Assembly: GCA_000496475.1 (NCBI GenBank)
Contig: AYMW01000002.1
Span: 620,001 to 684,000 of the forward strand
Length of the DNA stretch: 64,000 bases
Reading direction: 5' to 3'
DNA from: Betaproteobacteria bacterium MOLA814
GTDB taxonomy: Bacteria; Pseudomonadota; Gammaproteobacteria; Burkholderiales; Burkholderiaceae_C
Shown: piece by piece, positions 28,944-40,014 of the stretch
Layout of the letters: each line of letters starts with the position of its first letter
How positions within the stretch are numbered: the stretch's first letter is position 1
Translations under genes and position numbers: made by a program
Notes under the pieces: model-generated
Seen by the model: the letters and a program-made list of their open reading frames with translations, nothing else
Told to the model about the DNA's origin: nothing
Database searches by the model: none

Positions 28944-30047
28944 ATGACTACAACAACTTTTAAACCAATAGCCGCTCGCCAAGCGCCAGTCAATACAGAG
29001 GGCGTTATCCCATGGATGCGTTCTAACTTGTTTGGTGACGCACGCACCACCGCCGCAACGTTTATATTTGGTGGCTTGATGCTGTGGTTCATTCCACAAT
29101 TCATAGACTGGGCAATTTTTCGCGCTTACTGGCTGGCCGACTCCGACGCGTGTAGAGCCGAAGGTGTGGGCGCTTGCTGGGGTGTCATCACAGAAAAATA
29201 CCGCCTCATTATCTTTGGCCGCTACCCATTCGAAGAACAATGGCGCCCATTGGTTGCCACCTTAATGATGGTCACGTTGCTGGTAGCCAGTTGCACAAGG
29301 GCCTTCTGGAAACCTTGGCTGGTTGTGCTGTGGGCGCTGATGCTGTCCGGCTTTTTTGCCATCATGATGGGGGGTATTTGGGGGCTTGAGGAGGTCGAGA
29401 CCAGCCGCTGGGGCGGCCTGCCGCTGACCATCATGCTGGCCACTATTTCTATTGCGCTGTCATTTCCGCTGTCGTTGCTGGTAGCGCTGGGCAGACGCTC
29501 AAATTTGCCAGCTATTCGTAGCCTATGCACGGTATTTGTTGAGTTGATACGTGGCGTGCCGTTGATTTCAGTGCTGTTCATGGCCTCCTTCATGTTCCCA
29601 CTGTTTATGCCGGTAGGCGTGACCATTGATGTGCTGCTGCGCGTACTGGTAGGTATTACGCTGTTCCAAACCGCTTACATGGCAGAGGTCATTCGGGGTG
29701 GTTTGCAAGCCATACCCAAAGGACAAGTGGAGGCAGCGGCTACGTTGGGCTTGTCGTACTGGCAAACACAGCGGAAAATTGTGCTGCCCCAAGCCTTGGC
29801 CATGGTGGTGCCAGGCATCATGAACAGTTTTATTGCCATTTTCAAAGACACATCCTTGGTCACCATTGTGAGTTTGTACGAACTCACAGGCGCTCTAAAA
29901 ATGGCGCTGGGTTCAGACTCTGACTGGCGGTCTTTCTACATAGAAGGCTACTTGTTTATAGCCATGATTTATTTTGTATTTTGCTTTTCCATGTCGCGCT
30001 ACAGCAGTTGGGTTGAAGCGCAAGCCAACAAAGGCAAACAACGCTAA
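28944..30047 (+). CDS. aapM: Amino-acid ABC transporter permease AapM-like
   Basis: The second permease subunit, 367 residues. It carries a Cys-containing periplasmic loop near the N-terminus ([12 protein letters not shown]), then the conserved permease core ending with the EAA loop [19 protein letters not shown]. The preceding [19 protein letters not shown] is typical of the family. AapM/BztC pairs with AapQ to form the channel. It lies between aapQ (13 bp gap) and aapP (50 bp gap) on the same strand. Confidence 0.92.
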   Translation: MTTTTFKPIAARQAPVNTEGVIPWMRSNLFGDARTTAATFIFGGLMLWFIPQFIDWAIFRAYWLADSDACRAEGVGACWGVITEKYRLIIFGRYPFEEQWRPLVATLMMVTLLVASCTRAFWKPWLVVLWALMLSGFFAIMMGGIWGLEEVETSRWGGLPLTIMLATISIALSFPLSLLVALGRRSNLPAIRSLCTVFVELIRGVPLISVLFMASFMFPLFMPVGVTIDVLLRVLVGITLFQTAYMAEVIRGGLQAIPKGQVEAAATLGLSYWQTQRKIVLPQALAMVVPGIMNSFIAIFKDTSLVTIVSLYELTGALKMALGSDSDWRSFYIEGYLFIAMIYFVFCFSMSRYSSWVEAQANKGKQR

Positions 30048-30097
30048 GCCTGTCATCGCAAGCGTTTATTTATACAACACACATTCGAGAATTCAAT

Positions 30098-30841
30098 ATG
30101 TCCGACCCCATCATCACCTTCGACAAAGTCAATAAATGGTATGGCAACAACTTCCATGTGTTGCGCGACATCAACTTGTCGATTGCAAAAGGCGAGCGCA
30201 TTGTTATTTGCGGCCCATCTGGCTCTGGCAAGTCCACCTTAATTCGCTGTATCAACCGCTTAGAAGAGCACCAAGAAGGCCGGTTAATCGTCGACGGCGT
30301 CGAGCTGGGCGACGATGTCAAAGCCATTGACCAAGTTCGCAAGCAAGTGGGCATGGTCTTTCAGCAATTCAACCTGTTTCCTCACCTCACAGTGCTTGAA
30401 AATCTCACGCTGTCGCCCATGTGGGTGGGCAAACTGCCCAAGTCTGAGGCTGTGGCGCGTGCCATGGAACAGCTTGAGCGTGTGCAAATCGCCGAACAAG
30501 CTGAGAAGTACCCGTTGCAACTGTCAGGTGGTCAGCAACAACGCGTGGCCATTGCACGCGCCCTGTGTCTGACCCCGAAAATCATGTTGTTTGACGAGCC
30601 CACATCAGCGCTTGACCCGGAAATGATCAAAGAGGTGTTGGACGTGATGGTTGAATTGGCCAACCAAGGCATCACCATGATTTGTGTGACCCACGAAATG
30701 GGTTTTGCCAAAGCTGTGGCCGACAGAGTGATCTTTATGGACCAAGGTCAAATTGTTGAAGAAAACACCCCTGAAGAGTTTTTCAACAACCCACAAAATG
30801 AGCGGAGCAAGGACTTTTTGTCCAAAATACTGGGGCATTGA
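30098..30841 (+). CDS. aapP: Amino-acid ABC transporter ATP-binding protein AapP-like
   Basis: The cytosolic ATPase of the transporter, 247 residues. Walker A is GPSGSGKST at about residues 42-50, the signature is [15 protein letters not shown], Walker B is [14 protein letters not shown], and the switch His is in CVTHEMGF. This is the full set for the polar-amino-acid ABC family (GlnQ type). Last gene of the operon; no clear terminator follows in the 141 bp before the convergent hemY. Confidence 0.95.
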   Translation: MSDPIITFDKVNKWYGNNFHVLRDINLSIAKGERIVICGPSGSGKSTLIRCINRLEEHQEGRLIVDGVELGDDVKAIDQVRKQVGMVFQQFNLFPHLTVLENLTLSPMWVGKLPKSEAVARAMEQLERVQIAEQAEKYPLQLSGGQQQRVAIARALCLTPKIMLFDEPTSALDPEMIKEVLDVMVELANQGITMICVTHEMGFAKAVADRVIFMDQGQIVEENTPEEFFNNPQNERSKDFLSKILGH

Positions 30842-30982
30842 GTGCCCAGTACCTTGTCATTTCACTCTAACTGTGACGCTGACAATGCGTCAATGGGCTT
30901 TAGTTACTGCGATTTAAATTGGCGCTAAACGCTGGTTGGACACGCACCAAGCTGGCATTGCAAGCCAAGTACTTGTTGTGGT

Positions 30983-32278
30983 TTATAAGCTTTCAGGCAA
31001 CTGGGCACCTGCTTGCCAGGCCAAGGCCGCGGCTGGTAAATCGCCTTGTTCAGTGGCCATGGTGGCCAACGAGACCCACGCACGCCGGCGCAGCGATGTG
31101 TTGCTGAGACCTTTGGCTGAACGCTCCAACAAGGGCTTGGCTTTGCCCCACAACTGGCGCTGCATATACGTTTGTGCAGCCAAATACTGCAGCACCGCAT
31201 CCGAGGTGTGTTGCGCTTGAGCGAGCTCGACCTGTGCCACCCACTCTTGCTCTAAATAAGGCACCAGCGGCTCAATGCATACAGCGAGTCGAATTTGCTG
31301 CTCGTTGGTGAGGTCGTCATAGCGATGCCACACTGGCTGCAGTTGCTTCATCACGCGCTGTGCCGTCGCCTTAGCCACATCTGCCTGTTCGCTCAAAGCG
31401 TTGAAATCTAAATAGCGCTTGGCCCAAGCCAAGCTCGCGTCTGCCGTATCACGCTCTATGGCGGGTAGCGATTTCCAAAAGGCTTGCAAGCCAGCTTCAT
31501 CGTCAACGCTGTTGATGACCTTCACAGCCAATGAACGCTGCAAACTCAGAGAGGCAAATCCAGTGAAAGCACCGTGTTTGGTTAATGTCCTAACGGCCTC
31601 TAGTGCGGCCAAAGGCTTGTCCTGAAGTTGCGCCAAGTCTAGCCGTGAACGCCATGCTTGTATGCGCCTTGACACGGCTTTTGGTAGCGCCCGTAAACGT
31701 GCGCTGGCCAGGGGTGCATCACGCACATCAAGCGCCCAGCGCAAAGAACGCAACATCACACCCTCTTGTGCAGTGGCGCCATCATTGCGCACATCCAACG
31801 CCAATGCGGCGTCTAGATGGGCTTGCGCTTGGTCTAGGTTACGCATGGACTGAGAACTTTCAGCCATCACCCACAAGGCCAATACGCGAGAACTGGCCAA
31901 ACGTGGCAGCTGCATGCCATCAGCAACGCTTTGGCGCTCCATGGCAAGCAAAGCCTCGCTGGCAGCGCTGAGTGCTTTGCCGTGGCGCCCAGCCAAATGA
32001 AGGCTGATGCTGTCGACCAACAAGGCCATTGCGCCACGCTCGACGCGTTGTACGCGGCCCCACTTGGCCTTGGCAGCTGCGAGACGCAAACCTGCGCTGA
32101 GGTTTTTTAAAGACAACAGCAACCAGCACACAGCGACCAACGCAATCATCACCAGATTTAATGAGAGGTCTATACGTTGTGAACCAACAAACAACGACAC
32201 CATGGCGGTGTTGTCGAGAGCCCATGCAAGCGCCACACCTGCTAGCACCCATACAACCAAAGAACTTAACCATTTCAT
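30983..32278 (-). CDS. hemY: HemY protein (heme-operon TPR membrane protein)
   Basis: A 431-residue inner-membrane protein linked to heme synthesis. It has two N-terminal membrane segments (from MKWLSSLVVWVLAGVALAWA) and a long helical C-terminus with TPR-like repeats, as in the proteobacterial HemY family. It is not the Gram-positive protoporphyrinogen oxidase of the same name. Its start lies 12 bp after the hemX stop, so it is the end of hemCDXY. A TTG two codons upstream is possible. Confidence 0.87.
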   Translation of the reverse strand: MKWLSSLVVWVLAGVALAWALDNTAMVSLFVGSQRIDLSLNLVMIALVAVCWLLLSLKNLSAGLRLAAAKAKWGRVQRVERGAMALLVDSISLHLAGRHGKALSAASEALLAMERQSVADGMQLPRLASSRVLALWVMAESSQSMRNLDQAQAHLDAALALDVRNDGATAQEGVMLRSLRWALDVRDAPLASARLRALPKAVSRRIQAWRSRLDLAQLQDKPLAALEAVRTLTKHGAFTGFASLSLQRSLAVKVINSVDDEAGLQAFWKSLPAIERDTADASLAWAKRYLDFNALSEQADVAKATAQRVMKQLQPVWHRYDDLTNEQQIRLAVCIEPLVPYLEQEWVAQVELAQAQHTSDAVLQYLAAQTYMQRQLWGKAKPLLERSAKGLSNTSLRRRAWVSLATMATEQGDLPAAALAWQAGAQLPESL

Positions 32279-32290
32279 AATCAAGCCCCC

Positions 32291-33742
32291 TTATCGACCA
32301 GCAGCTGCAGTAGCCAATGCGCCCAGCGTCGACTGCGGCATGGGCACTTGCAAACCTTGAATGCTAGCTTGCGTACGCTGAAGCTTTTCGAGCAAGGCTT
32401 GCACCTCAACGGCACCCGGCGAACCGTACTGAGACACTGACAAGGCCACGGCAGCCAGGTCTTGCGAGGCCACATCGTGTTGCGCACCCACCAGCGCCAA
32501 GCGTGCATTCAGCACGCGCAGCTTGAGATTCTCGCGCAGCACCCAAGCACGCTCAGGACTTAACAAAAAGGTGTCGCTGTTGTCGATGTTGCGCACACGT
32601 ACGAAGCTAGACATGTAAGCGCCGCCAGCACCTGACCAGCGTTGCCAAAAACCAGCTGCTTGCGCACGCGCACTGTACCAAGCATTGACCACCCAGTTAT
32701 CGCCAACAAGCGGGGTGTTGGCGCCAGAGGGTTCAGTGCCTGAAGCAACCTGTGCGGCGCTATTGCCTGCGAGCGCACCAGCAGTTGATGCACTGCCAGC
32801 GTTATTTGCCTCGTTTGCAGATTGATCGCCAGCTGACTCAATGGTCCTGTTGAGTGGGGGTGGCGCCATGCTGCGCATAGGCAGGCGGTCTATGTACGTG
32901 GGCAACGCAGCCAATTGCGCCACCAACATGGGCACATCCGTGCCAGCCACTTCTTGCAGGCGGACCAGGTCAGCCTCCATGGCTTGCAACACCGGATTGA
33001 GGCGGGGTTGTGCCGAGCGATTGATACGCTCAATACCCGCTTGCAAAGTGGCTATAAGTGCATTGGGGCTACCCATTAAGTTGGACTGCTGCACAGCGAA
33101 ACGCATTGATGACTCTAAGTCTTGCACCAATGTGTCGTCGCGCGAACGCGAAACACTGAGCATGAGCTCCTCTAATTGCGTTCGCTGCAAATTCAACTCG
33201 CTGAGCTTGGCCTCTGCCAAACTCATGCGCGCCTGCAATGCTTGCGCGAGTTGCTCGGCAGAGCCGGCTTGTGCACCAGCTGTTTTGGTTTGCACCAACA
33301 CCGCATCAGAGCGCTGCTGGGCATCCAGGCGCGCAGTGTCGAGTTGTCGCCACACCATGAGGGCGCCGCCCGCGCTCAAAACAGCAATAAAAAGCGCAAC
33401 CAAAGCGATCACCCAGATGACGCCTGTATTGGCGCTTTTAACCGTGCCGTTGCCGGTTGATGAGGGCCTTTGGGCAGGCGCTGGCTTAGAAACAGCTTCT
33501 TTTGTAGGCGGTTCTTTGACCTGTGCTCCTGTGGATGGCGATTTTTTTCCGGTGGGTGTTTTCGGGGCAGCGGCACCCGCAGTCACGGCGGACACCTGTG
33601 CACCTGAAGCGGCTTGGGCTGTGGCTGCGGGGGCACTGGTTTGTGGCTCAACCGCGTCTACAGTGCTGCCTGCAGTGACTGGCGCTGAGGGATCTTTGTC
33701 TGTTGTCGTGGTAGCTGGTTTAGGGCTTTGGCTATCGGTCAT
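32291..33742 (-). CDS. hemX: HemX-like protein (uroporphyrinogen-III C-methyltransferase-annotated)
   Basis: A 483-residue single-pass membrane protein. The N-terminal 105 residues are low-complexity Ala/Thr/Pro/Lys. A transmembrane helix at about 107-131 (VIWVIALVALFIAVLS) is followed by a coiled coil and the HemX domain. Proteins of this family are often called uroporphyrinogen-III C-methyltransferase, but they lack a SAM-binding fold and the real role is unclear. Start taken at ATG 33742 (MTDSQSPKPATTTT); the frame is open upstream. It lies between hemD and hemY. Confidence 0.85.
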   Translation of the reverse strand: MTDSQSPKPATTTTDKDPSAPVTAGSTVDAVEPQTSAPAATAQAASGAQVSAVTAGAAAPKTPTGKKSPSTGAQVKEPPTKEAVSKPAPAQRPSSTGNGTVKSANTGVIWVIALVALFIAVLSAGGALMVWRQLDTARLDAQQRSDAVLVQTKTAGAQAGSAEQLAQALQARMSLAEAKLSELNLQRTQLEELMLSVSRSRDDTLVQDLESSMRFAVQQSNLMGSPNALIATLQAGIERINRSAQPRLNPVLQAMEADLVRLQEVAGTDVPMLVAQLAALPTYIDRLPMRSMAPPPLNRTIESAGDQSANEANNAGSASTAGALAGNSAAQVASGTEPSGANTPLVGDNWVVNAWYSARAQAAGFWQRWSGAGGAYMSSFVRVRNIDNSDTFLLSPERAWVLRENLKLRVLNARLALVGAQHDVASQDLAAVALSVSQYGSPGAVEVQALLEKLQRTQASIQGLQVPMPQSTLGALATAAAGR

Positions 33743-33885
33743 CGTGGCCTCATTGAAACTGCACATAGGCAAGTAAGTAACTGTCAGCGCACCCCATGCA
33801 CTCAACACTTGTCTTATTGCATTGTAGGACGCATTGCTGATGCTTTCGATGTACTGACAACACGCATCAAAAACACACTCAAAAA

Positions 33886-34818
33886 TCAACCACGCATAGA
33901 GACCAAGGCACGCAAGACATCCTGTAAGGCGGGTCTGCAAGCGACAACCTGATTCCAGCCCAGTGCCCGGACACTGTCGGCGATTGTAGGGTGAGTAGCC
34001 AACACGCGCTGCTGATGCAGCACATCATCGCCACCCCACAGCGCGATGAGTTGCTCTAGGTTGCGCCAGCCTTGGGCGCTACTGGCAAGCCAAATGGTAT
34101 GGGGCGCTGCCGCAGCCTGGTTCAGCACGCGCTGAACCGCGCCGTCATAGGCTGGCACAACGCGCTCATACACAGCAATGTGCGCCACGGTCATGCCCAT
34201 TGTCCTGCACTGGTAGGCCAGCCAATTTCGACCTTGTCCCGCCTCGTTCGGTTTGTTCGCATTGTCAACAGCGCCATGGGTTTGCCCGCGCACAACCAGC
34301 ACGCGGCTAGACGCCGGTGTTTGTACGTCCCGCTGTTGCAACAACGCTAGCTGTGGTCGTACAACCTGCCACAAAGCCTCTGAATCAAACTGCGCAGCAT
34401 CGGCGCGGGGCTGATCTATCAGGTGTAGTGGCACGCCGAGTTGCAGCAACGCACTGGCCGTACCGGGGCCTGGCACCCAACACCGAGGACCTTGGTAAAC
34501 AGGTTGCTGCATGGCGTCCAGCCATGTCTGGCTGTAAGCCGAACTGCCAGCAAACCAATGACGCACAGCATTGGCGCTCACAAACATCACGGCACTGTTG
34601 CGCTGCAGCCCAGACCATTCGGCCCATACAGCGGGTGAATCTGCCCGTGATTCAATTGCAATCAATGGCAGCGTCAGCACGTCAAAATCAGCGGCTTGCA
34701 GCGCCTGCAACCAAGGCGTCATGTCTGCAGCGGGCCTGGTGAGCACAACTGTGCAGCGTGGACTGCTGTTGACCGGAGTCACCTGGGCGGTGTGAATGGT
34801 GGGGTGTGCCGTCGACAT
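33886..34818 (-). CDS. hemD: Uroporphyrinogen-III synthase
   Basis: Closes and inverts ring D of hydroxymethylbilane to make uroporphyrinogen III. The 310-residue protein begins MSTAHPTIHTAQVTPVNSS, followed by VVLTRPAADMTPWLQAL, which is the typical HemD start. HemD proteins are poorly conserved, and the assignment rests on this start, the segments AVMFVSANAVRHWF and IWLASSAQGWRNLEQL, and its place directly after hemC (37 bp). The open frame extends upstream into hemC but is not needed. Confidence 0.9.
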   Translation of the reverse strand: MSTAHPTIHTAQVTPVNSSPRCTVVLTRPAADMTPWLQALQAADFDVLTLPLIAIESRADSPAVWAEWSGLQRNSAVMFVSANAVRHWFAGSSAYSQTWLDAMQQPVYQGPRCWVPGPGTASALLQLGVPLHLIDQPRADAAQFDSEALWQVVRPQLALLQQRDVQTPASSRVLVVRGQTHGAVDNANKPNEAGQGRNWLAYQCRTMGMTVAHIAVYERVVPAYDGAVQRVLNQAAAAPHTIWLASSAQGWRNLEQLIALWGGDDVLHQQRVLATHPTIADSVRALGWNQVVACRPALQDVLRALVSMRG

Positions 34819-34855
34819 GACAAGGTGTGCAATCAATGTGTGGCTTGCAAGCTGG

Positions 34856-35845
34856 CTAGGTACGTGGCTTGGCGCCTGCGGCTTGCAAGCCCTGCGCCAC
34901 CGCCAGCCCCAACGCATCAGCTTGGTCAATAGACTTAACGTCAGCGCTGAGGGAGGCACGCAGCACAGGCATCGCCAGCTGCTCATCGCCCCAAGCTGCA
35001 TCCAATTGCAACAAGCTGCCCCCTTGCCAGCGTGCATGCGCAGCCAGAGGCACAGAGCAACTACCGCCCATGGCGCGACTGACAGCGCGCTCGCTGGCTA
35101 CGCGCAACCAAGTTGGCATGTGCATCAGTGGCGCTAAAGCTGCACGCAGGTCGGCCCGGTCGGATTTAATCTCAATGCCTAAAGCACCTTGACCGGCGGC
35201 TGGGAGCATCTCTTCAAAGGTAAAAATACGGCGTATGCGCTGGGGCAACCCCAAGCGTTTAAGGCCTGCTGAAGCCAACACAATGGCGTCATAAGCGCCG
35301 CTGTCTAGCTTGCCCAACCGGGTGTCTAGGTTACCTCGCAGCGGTTCAATGCGAACATCGCTGCGGCCCATGGCAGCAAGGCGCTCTTGCAGCAAGGCGG
35401 CACGACGCAAGCTCGATGTACCCACCACCGCACTTGGCGCCAAATCGGCCAAGTCGTCGGCGACGGCAGAGACCCAAGCATCGTGCGGGTCCTCACGCTC
35501 CATCACACACGCCAGTTCAAACCCAGGTGGCAAATTCATGGGTACATCCTTTAAGGAGTGCACCGCCAAGTCGGCCATGCCGTTGTCCATGGCCACTTCT
35601 AACTCTTTGACAAACAGGCCTTTACCGCCCACTTTACTCAGCGATCTATCCAAGATTTGATCGCCACGTGTGGTCATGCCCAGCAGCGTCACGGTGTGCC
35701 CACAAGTGTGTAACAGGGTCTGTACATGCTCGGCTTGCCACATAGCAAGACGGCTTTCCCGGGTGGCTATGGTGATATGTAGAGGGGTAGTGGTAGGCAC
35801 GTTGGTAACTGCTTGGTAAATCTTTTGACAAGTCAATGCTAGCAT
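34856..35845 (-). CDS. hemC: Porphobilinogen deaminase (hydroxymethylbilane synthase)
   Basis: Joins four porphobilinogens into hydroxymethylbilane. The 329-residue protein shows [18 protein letters not shown] and [20 protein letters not shown], then HSLKDVPM, with the dipyrromethane cofactor Cys in [13 protein letters not shown]. The start is uncertain: ATG 35845 is used here, but ATG 35860 or GTG 35800 are also in frame. The closer start leaves more room for the promoters shared with the divergent ppc gene. First gene of hemCDXY. Confidence 0.93.
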   Translation of the reverse strand: MLALTCQKIYQAVTNVPTTTPLHITIATRESRLAMWQAEHVQTLLHTCGHTVTLLGMTTRGDQILDRSLSKVGGKGLFVKELEVAMDNGMADLAVHSLKDVPMNLPPGFELACVMEREDPHDAWVSAVADDLADLAPSAVVGTSSLRRAALLQERLAAMGRSDVRIEPLRGNLDTRLGKLDSGAYDAIVLASAGLKRLGLPQRIRRIFTFEEMLPAAGQGALGIEIKSDRADLRAALAPLMHMPTWLRVASERAVSRAMGGSCSVPLAAHARWQGGSLLQLDAAWGDEQLAMPVLRASLSADVKSIDQADALGLAVAQGLQAAGAKPRT

Positions 35846-35875
35846 GTTGCACCGCCGCATTTTTAAAGAATTGTC

Positions 35876-38698
35876 ATGGTCATTATTGCAAAAAAAACCA
35901 ATTCTTCACCCGCTACAGTGAAGACCAACTCACCTAACAAGGACCAACCGCTGGTCGACGACATCAGGCTATTGGGTCGTATCTTGGGCGAAGTCATTCA
36001 AGACCAAGAGGGCAAGACCGCCTACGCATTGATTGAAACCATTCGCCAACTGTCAGTAGCCTTCAGACGCCAAGCAGATGCCAGCGCAGACACCGCACTG
36101 AAGAAGTTACTCAAAGGCTTAAGCGGTGATCAAACCGTCACTGTTGCGCGCGCCTTTACCTACTTCAGCCACTTGGCCAATCTGGCAGAAGACCGCCATC
36201 ACATTCGCCGACGTGCCCACTATGAGCGCGAAGGCTTGTCACAGAGCGGCAGCTTAAGCGCAGCTTTTGCAACACTAGAGCAACAAGGTGTGGCCAAGCG
36301 TGCGCTGGGTAAAACCTTGGCAAGCATGCATGTATCGCCCGTGCTCACCGCCCACCCCACAGAAGTGCAGCGCACCAGTATTTTGGACGCAGAGCGCGCC
36401 ATTGCCTCGCTGCTGCTGCAACGGGAACACTTGCTGCCTAGAGAGTTGCAAGACAATGAGGACAACATCCGCGCACGGGTGATGCAATTGTGGCAAACCC
36501 GACTGATGCGCTTCTCAAAGCTCACAGTTGCAGACGAAATTGACAACGCCTTGAGCTATTACGAGTCAACGTTCTTGCGCGAGATACCAAAAATTTACCG
36601 CGACATAGAAGACAAGCTTGGCCTGACAGACCTGCCCAATTTCTTACGCATGGGTCAGTGGATAGGCGGCGACAGGGACGGCAACCCATTTGTTACAGCG
36701 CACACCTTGCAACTGGCCTTAAGCAGACAAAGTGCTGTGGCACTGCGCCATTACTTAACCGAGGTGCATTTGCTGGGCGGTGAACTGTCTATGTCAGCCC
36801 GCCTCATGCGCATCAGTGCGGACATGCAGGCCTTGGCCATTCGTTCGCCAGACACCAACCCCCACCGACAAGACGAGCCTTACAGGCGCGCACTCACCGG
36901 GATCTACGCACGCTTGGCAGCCACGCTTAAACAGTTGAGTGGTACTGAAGCCACGCGCCACGCGTTGGCACCCAGCGAGCCTTATGCCGATGCACTGGGG
37001 TTTACCAACGACCTGCAAGTCATCTTTGACTCACTGAACGCCAACTTCGGCGGTATGTTGGCCAACCAGCGACTGCGCAGTTTGCTGCGGGCCGCCAAGG
37101 TGTTTGGCTTTCACTTAGGCACCTTAGATCTGCGTCAAAGCTCAGATAAACACGAGGCCGTGGTGGCAGAGTTGTTGGCCAAAGCCCGCGTGTGCGACAA
37201 CTACAGCAGCCTCAACGAGGCCGATAAGCGCGGTGTGCTGCTGGCACAGCTCAGCGATGTTCGCCGCCTGTTTGTGCCAACCACTGACTACAGCGAATTA
37301 GCGCATACCGAGTTGGCTATTTTTCACGGCGCTGCTGCCGCTAGGGCGGCTTATGGCGCCCAAGCCATCCGCCACGCCATCATCAGCCACACCGAATCTG
37401 TCAGCGACTTGCTCGAGGTGCTGGTGTTGCAAAAAGAAGCGGGCTTGTTTAAAGGCTTGTTGTCAGAAAAAGCCACCACTGACTTGATTGTGGTGCCGCT
37501 GTTTGAAACCATCGACGACTTGGCCCAGTCCGAATCCATCATGCGCGAGTACTTCGCATTGCCAGGCATTACAGCCATGATTCGCCGTGGTGATGCAGCG
37601 CAATACAACGAGCAAGACATCATGCTGGGCTACTCAGACAGCAACAAAGACGGCGGCATTGTCACCAGCAACTGGTCGTTGTACCGAGCTGAAGTGGCAC
37701 TGGCAAAACTATTTGACAGCCTGCCGGGTACACCCATCACCATGCGCCTGTTTCACGGCCGCGGCGGCACAGTTGGCCGGGGCGGCGGCCCCAGCTACCA
37801 AGCGATTTTGGCGCAGCCGCACGGCACGGTGCGCGGCCACATACGCCTAACAGAGCAAGGCGAAGTGATTGGCTCCAAGTACGCCAACCCAGACATCGGT
37901 AGGCGCAATTTAGAAACTTTGGTGGCAGCCACTTTGGAGGCCACATTGCTGCCCAGCGCGGGCGACGTGTCCCCGGCCCATTTAAACTTGGCCGGGCAAC
38001 TCTCCACTGCCAGCATGCAGGCCTACCGCGCGCTGGTGTACGACACCCCGGGCTTTGCCGACTACTTCTTTGCCGCTACCCCCGTACGCGAAATTTCAGA
38101 ACTGCACATTGGCTCGCGCCCAGCGTCGCGTAAAGCGGGTCAACGTATTGAGGACTTGCGTGCCATCCCGTGGGGCTTCAGCTGGGGCCAATGCCGGTTA
38201 ACCCTGCCTGGCTGGTACGGTTTTGGCTCAGCCATTTCCACTTATTTAAATGGTGAGTTGAACGCCAGCGACAAACCCAGTGGACGCAACAAACGTTTAA
38301 GCGAGTTGCGCAACATGGCCGTAGAGTGGCCTTTCTTTGCCAATCTGCTGTCCAACATAGACATGGTTATGGCCAAAAGCGACTTGGCTTTGGCCAGACG
38401 CTACGCGGAGTTGGTGACAGACCTCAAACTGCGCAACCGCGTGTTGGTTCAAATTGAAACCGAGTGGCATAAAACCGCCGAAGCGCTCACACTCATCACT
38501 GGGCACAAACAACGCTTGGCTACCAACCCCGCGCTGCGCCGCTCCATAGAGCACCGCTTCCCTTACATTGACCCGCTACACCACGTGCAAGTCGAGCTGA
38601 TTCGCAGATACCGTGAAGGCAAAACAGATGAACGCGTTCAGCGCGCCATACACATTGCCATCAACGGCATTTCGGCAGGTTTGCGCAATACCGGATAA
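35876..38698 (+). CDS. ppc: Phosphoenolpyruvate carboxylase
   Basis: Carboxylates PEP to oxaloacetate to refill the citric-acid cycle. The protein has 940 residues, normal for bacterial PEPC. The catalytic motif [13 protein letters not shown], then [21 protein letters not shown] and [16 protein letters not shown] are all present, and the C-terminus ends [11 protein letters not shown]. It is divergent from hemC, with start codons only 30 to 75 bp apart; a TTGACA hexamer is at 35825-35830, but no convincing -10 box follows. Confidence 0.97.
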   Translation: MVIIAKKTNSSPATVKTNSPNKDQPLVDDIRLLGRILGEVIQDQEGKTAYALIETIRQLSVAFRRQADASADTALKKLLKGLSGDQTVTVARAFTYFSHLANLAEDRHHIRRRAHYEREGLSQSGSLSAAFATLEQQGVAKRALGKTLASMHVSPVLTAHPTEVQRTSILDAERAIASLLLQREHLLPRELQDNEDNIRARVMQLWQTRLMRFSKLTVADEIDNALSYYESTFLREIPKIYRDIEDKLGLTDLPNFLRMGQWIGGDRDGNPFVTAHTLQLALSRQSAVALRHYLTEVHLLGGELSMSARLMRISADMQALAIRSPDTNPHRQDEPYRRALTGIYARLAATLKQLSGTEATRHALAPSEPYADALGFTNDLQVIFDSLNANFGGMLANQRLRSLLRAAKVFGFHLGTLDLRQSSDKHEAVVAELLAKARVCDNYSSLNEADKRGVLLAQLSDVRRLFVPTTDYSELAHTELAIFHGAAAARAAYGAQAIRHAIISHTESVSDLLEVLVLQKEAGLFKGLLSEKATTDLIVVPLFETIDDLAQSESIMREYFALPGITAMIRRGDAAQYNEQDIMLGYSDSNKDGGIVTSNWSLYRAEVALAKLFDSLPGTPITMRLFHGRGGTVGRGGGPSYQAILAQPHGTVRGHIRLTEQGEVIGSKYANPDIGRRNLETLVAATLEATLLPSAGDVSPAHLNLAGQLSTASMQAYRALVYDTPGFADYFFAATPVREISELHIGSRPASRKAGQRIEDLRAIPWGFSWGQCRLTLPGWYGFGSAISTYLNGELNASDKPSGRNKRLSELRNMAVEWPFFANLLSNIDMVMAKSDLALARRYAELVTDLKLRNRVLVQIETEWHKTAEALTLITGHKQRLATNPALRRSIEHRFPYIDPLHHVQVELIRRYREGKTDERVQRAIHIAINGISAGLRNTG

Positions 38699-38770
38699 GC
38701 AATCGGCACTGACCTGACATCCATTACGCCCAACGCAGCGCACAACAGCGTTGAGAACTAGGAGCAAACT

Positions 38771-39865
38771 TTGCCACTTCCAACATCTATGAGCGCCATG
38801 GTTTTAACCGGCCATGGCGGGCTAGACAAATTGATGTGGCGTGACGACATAGCCACGCCACAAGCGGGGCACAATGAGGTGCTCATTCGCGTGTTGGCGG
38901 CGTCTGTCAACAACACCGACATCAACACGCGCACTGGCTGGTACTCAGCAAAGCCCAGCACCAACGTCAGCACGGCGTCTACAAACGCATCCACAACACA
39001 GCCGGCTCAATCAGCCTCAGCCGTGGGTACAGGCTGGTCTGGCGCTGCCCTGGCGTTCCCCCTCATTCAAGGTGCCGACTGCTGCGGGGAAATCGTACAG
39101 GTTGGCGCGGGTGTATCGCCTTCACGTGTTGGTGAGCGCGTGATGGTGAGAGCGCTGCAAGCGCCACCCAGCACAGACAACAGTGGTGCACACACAGTGA
39201 CTTTTGGCACTGATTACGACGGTGCTTTTGCGCAGTACAGCACCTGCGCAAGCCACAACGCCATCGCGGTGCACTCCACATTGTCTGCCGTCGAATTGGC
39301 CTCTTTCCCTTGCGCATTCTCCACCGCCGAGGGCATGATTCAACGTGCCAACTTGGGGGCCGAGCGCGTGCTCATCACTGGTGCATCTGGTGGCGTGGGC
39401 AGCGCCGCTGTGCAGTTGTGCAAACGTCGAGGTGCTCACGTCACGGCCATCACCACCAGCGATAAAGCCCAACACCTTAAAGACTTGGGCGCCAACGCAA
39501 CACTCGACCGTGACCAAGCGCTTGAGTCGCAACATTACGATGTGGTGCTCGATGTGGTGGGCGGCCCGCGATGGGCGCACTACATTGACGCTTTGCGCAC
39601 CGGCGGACGCTATACCGTGGCCGGCGCTGTGGCCGGCCCACTGGTTGAACTGGACTTGCGCATTTTGTATCTGCGCAATTTGTCTTTTTTGGGCTGTACT
39701 GCACAGCCCCAACATATTTTCACAGACCTGGTCTCTTATATTGAAGCCAATGAGATTGTGCCCACCTTGGCGCAAACCTTCCCACTGCACCAACTGCGTG
39801 ACGCGCAAGAAGCTTTTTTAAACAAAAATTTTATTGGGAAAATCGGAATAAGCGTCGCTCTATAA
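38771..39865 (+). CDS. Zinc-type MDR alcohol dehydrogenase / quinone reductase-like
   Basis: A 364-residue member of the medium-chain dehydrogenase superfamily. The NAD(P) site is LITGASGGVGSAAVQLCKRR. No clear four-Cys structural zinc loop is visible, which favours the quinone-reductase-like branch. A long Ser/Thr/Ala insert (about residues 60-90) interrupts the catalytic domain. The TTG at 38771 is chosen because GGAG lies six bases upstream; ATG 38789 is the alternative. Lies 72 bp after ppc. Confidence 0.78.
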   Translation: MPLPTSMSAMVLTGHGGLDKLMWRDDIATPQAGHNEVLIRVLAASVNNTDINTRTGWYSAKPSTNVSTASTNASTTQPAQSASAVGTGWSGAALAFPLIQGADCCGEIVQVGAGVSPSRVGERVMVRALQAPPSTDNSGAHTVTFGTDYDGAFAQYSTCASHNAIAVHSTLSAVELASFPCAFSTAEGMIQRANLGAERVLITGASGGVGSAAVQLCKRRGAHVTAITTSDKAQHLKDLGANATLDRDQALESQHYDVVLDVVGGPRWAHYIDALRTGGRYTVAGAVAGPLVELDLRILYLRNLSFLGCTAQPQHIFTDLVSYIEANEIVPTLAQTFPLHQLRDAQEAFLNKNFIGKIGISVAL

Positions 39866-39968
39866 GGCCAAGCATGGTGGCAAACACTTGCGATAACGCG
39901 GTGTATGCCTGCCGAGTTGCGGTAGCCCAAAGGTAGCAAAGCAGGTGATAGACGTGCGGCTCAATAAG

Positions 39969-39978
39969 GCTTATAAGC
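39969..39978. promoter_or_regulatory. Palindrome upstream of TauD-family gene
   Basis: A perfect 10-bp palindrome GCTTATAAGC, 37 bp upstream of the dioxygenase start, inside an AT-rich stretch. It could be an operator or part of a promoter; no regulator gene is adjacent. Confidence 0.25.
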
Positions 39979-40014
39979 AATAAAAAGTTTGACAGCAACA
40001 CAAGGAGAGTTGGC

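Noticed and set aside
33886-35037. A longer hemD product starting inside hemC
   Set aside because: The extra N-terminal residues are Cys/Trp/Arg-rich and antihomologous to HemD; the ATG at 34818 gives the family-like start.
39122-39808. A 228-codon minus-strand frame inside the MDR dehydrogenase gene
   Set aside because: It is antisense to an intact conserved gene and has no ribosome-binding site or homology that I recognise.
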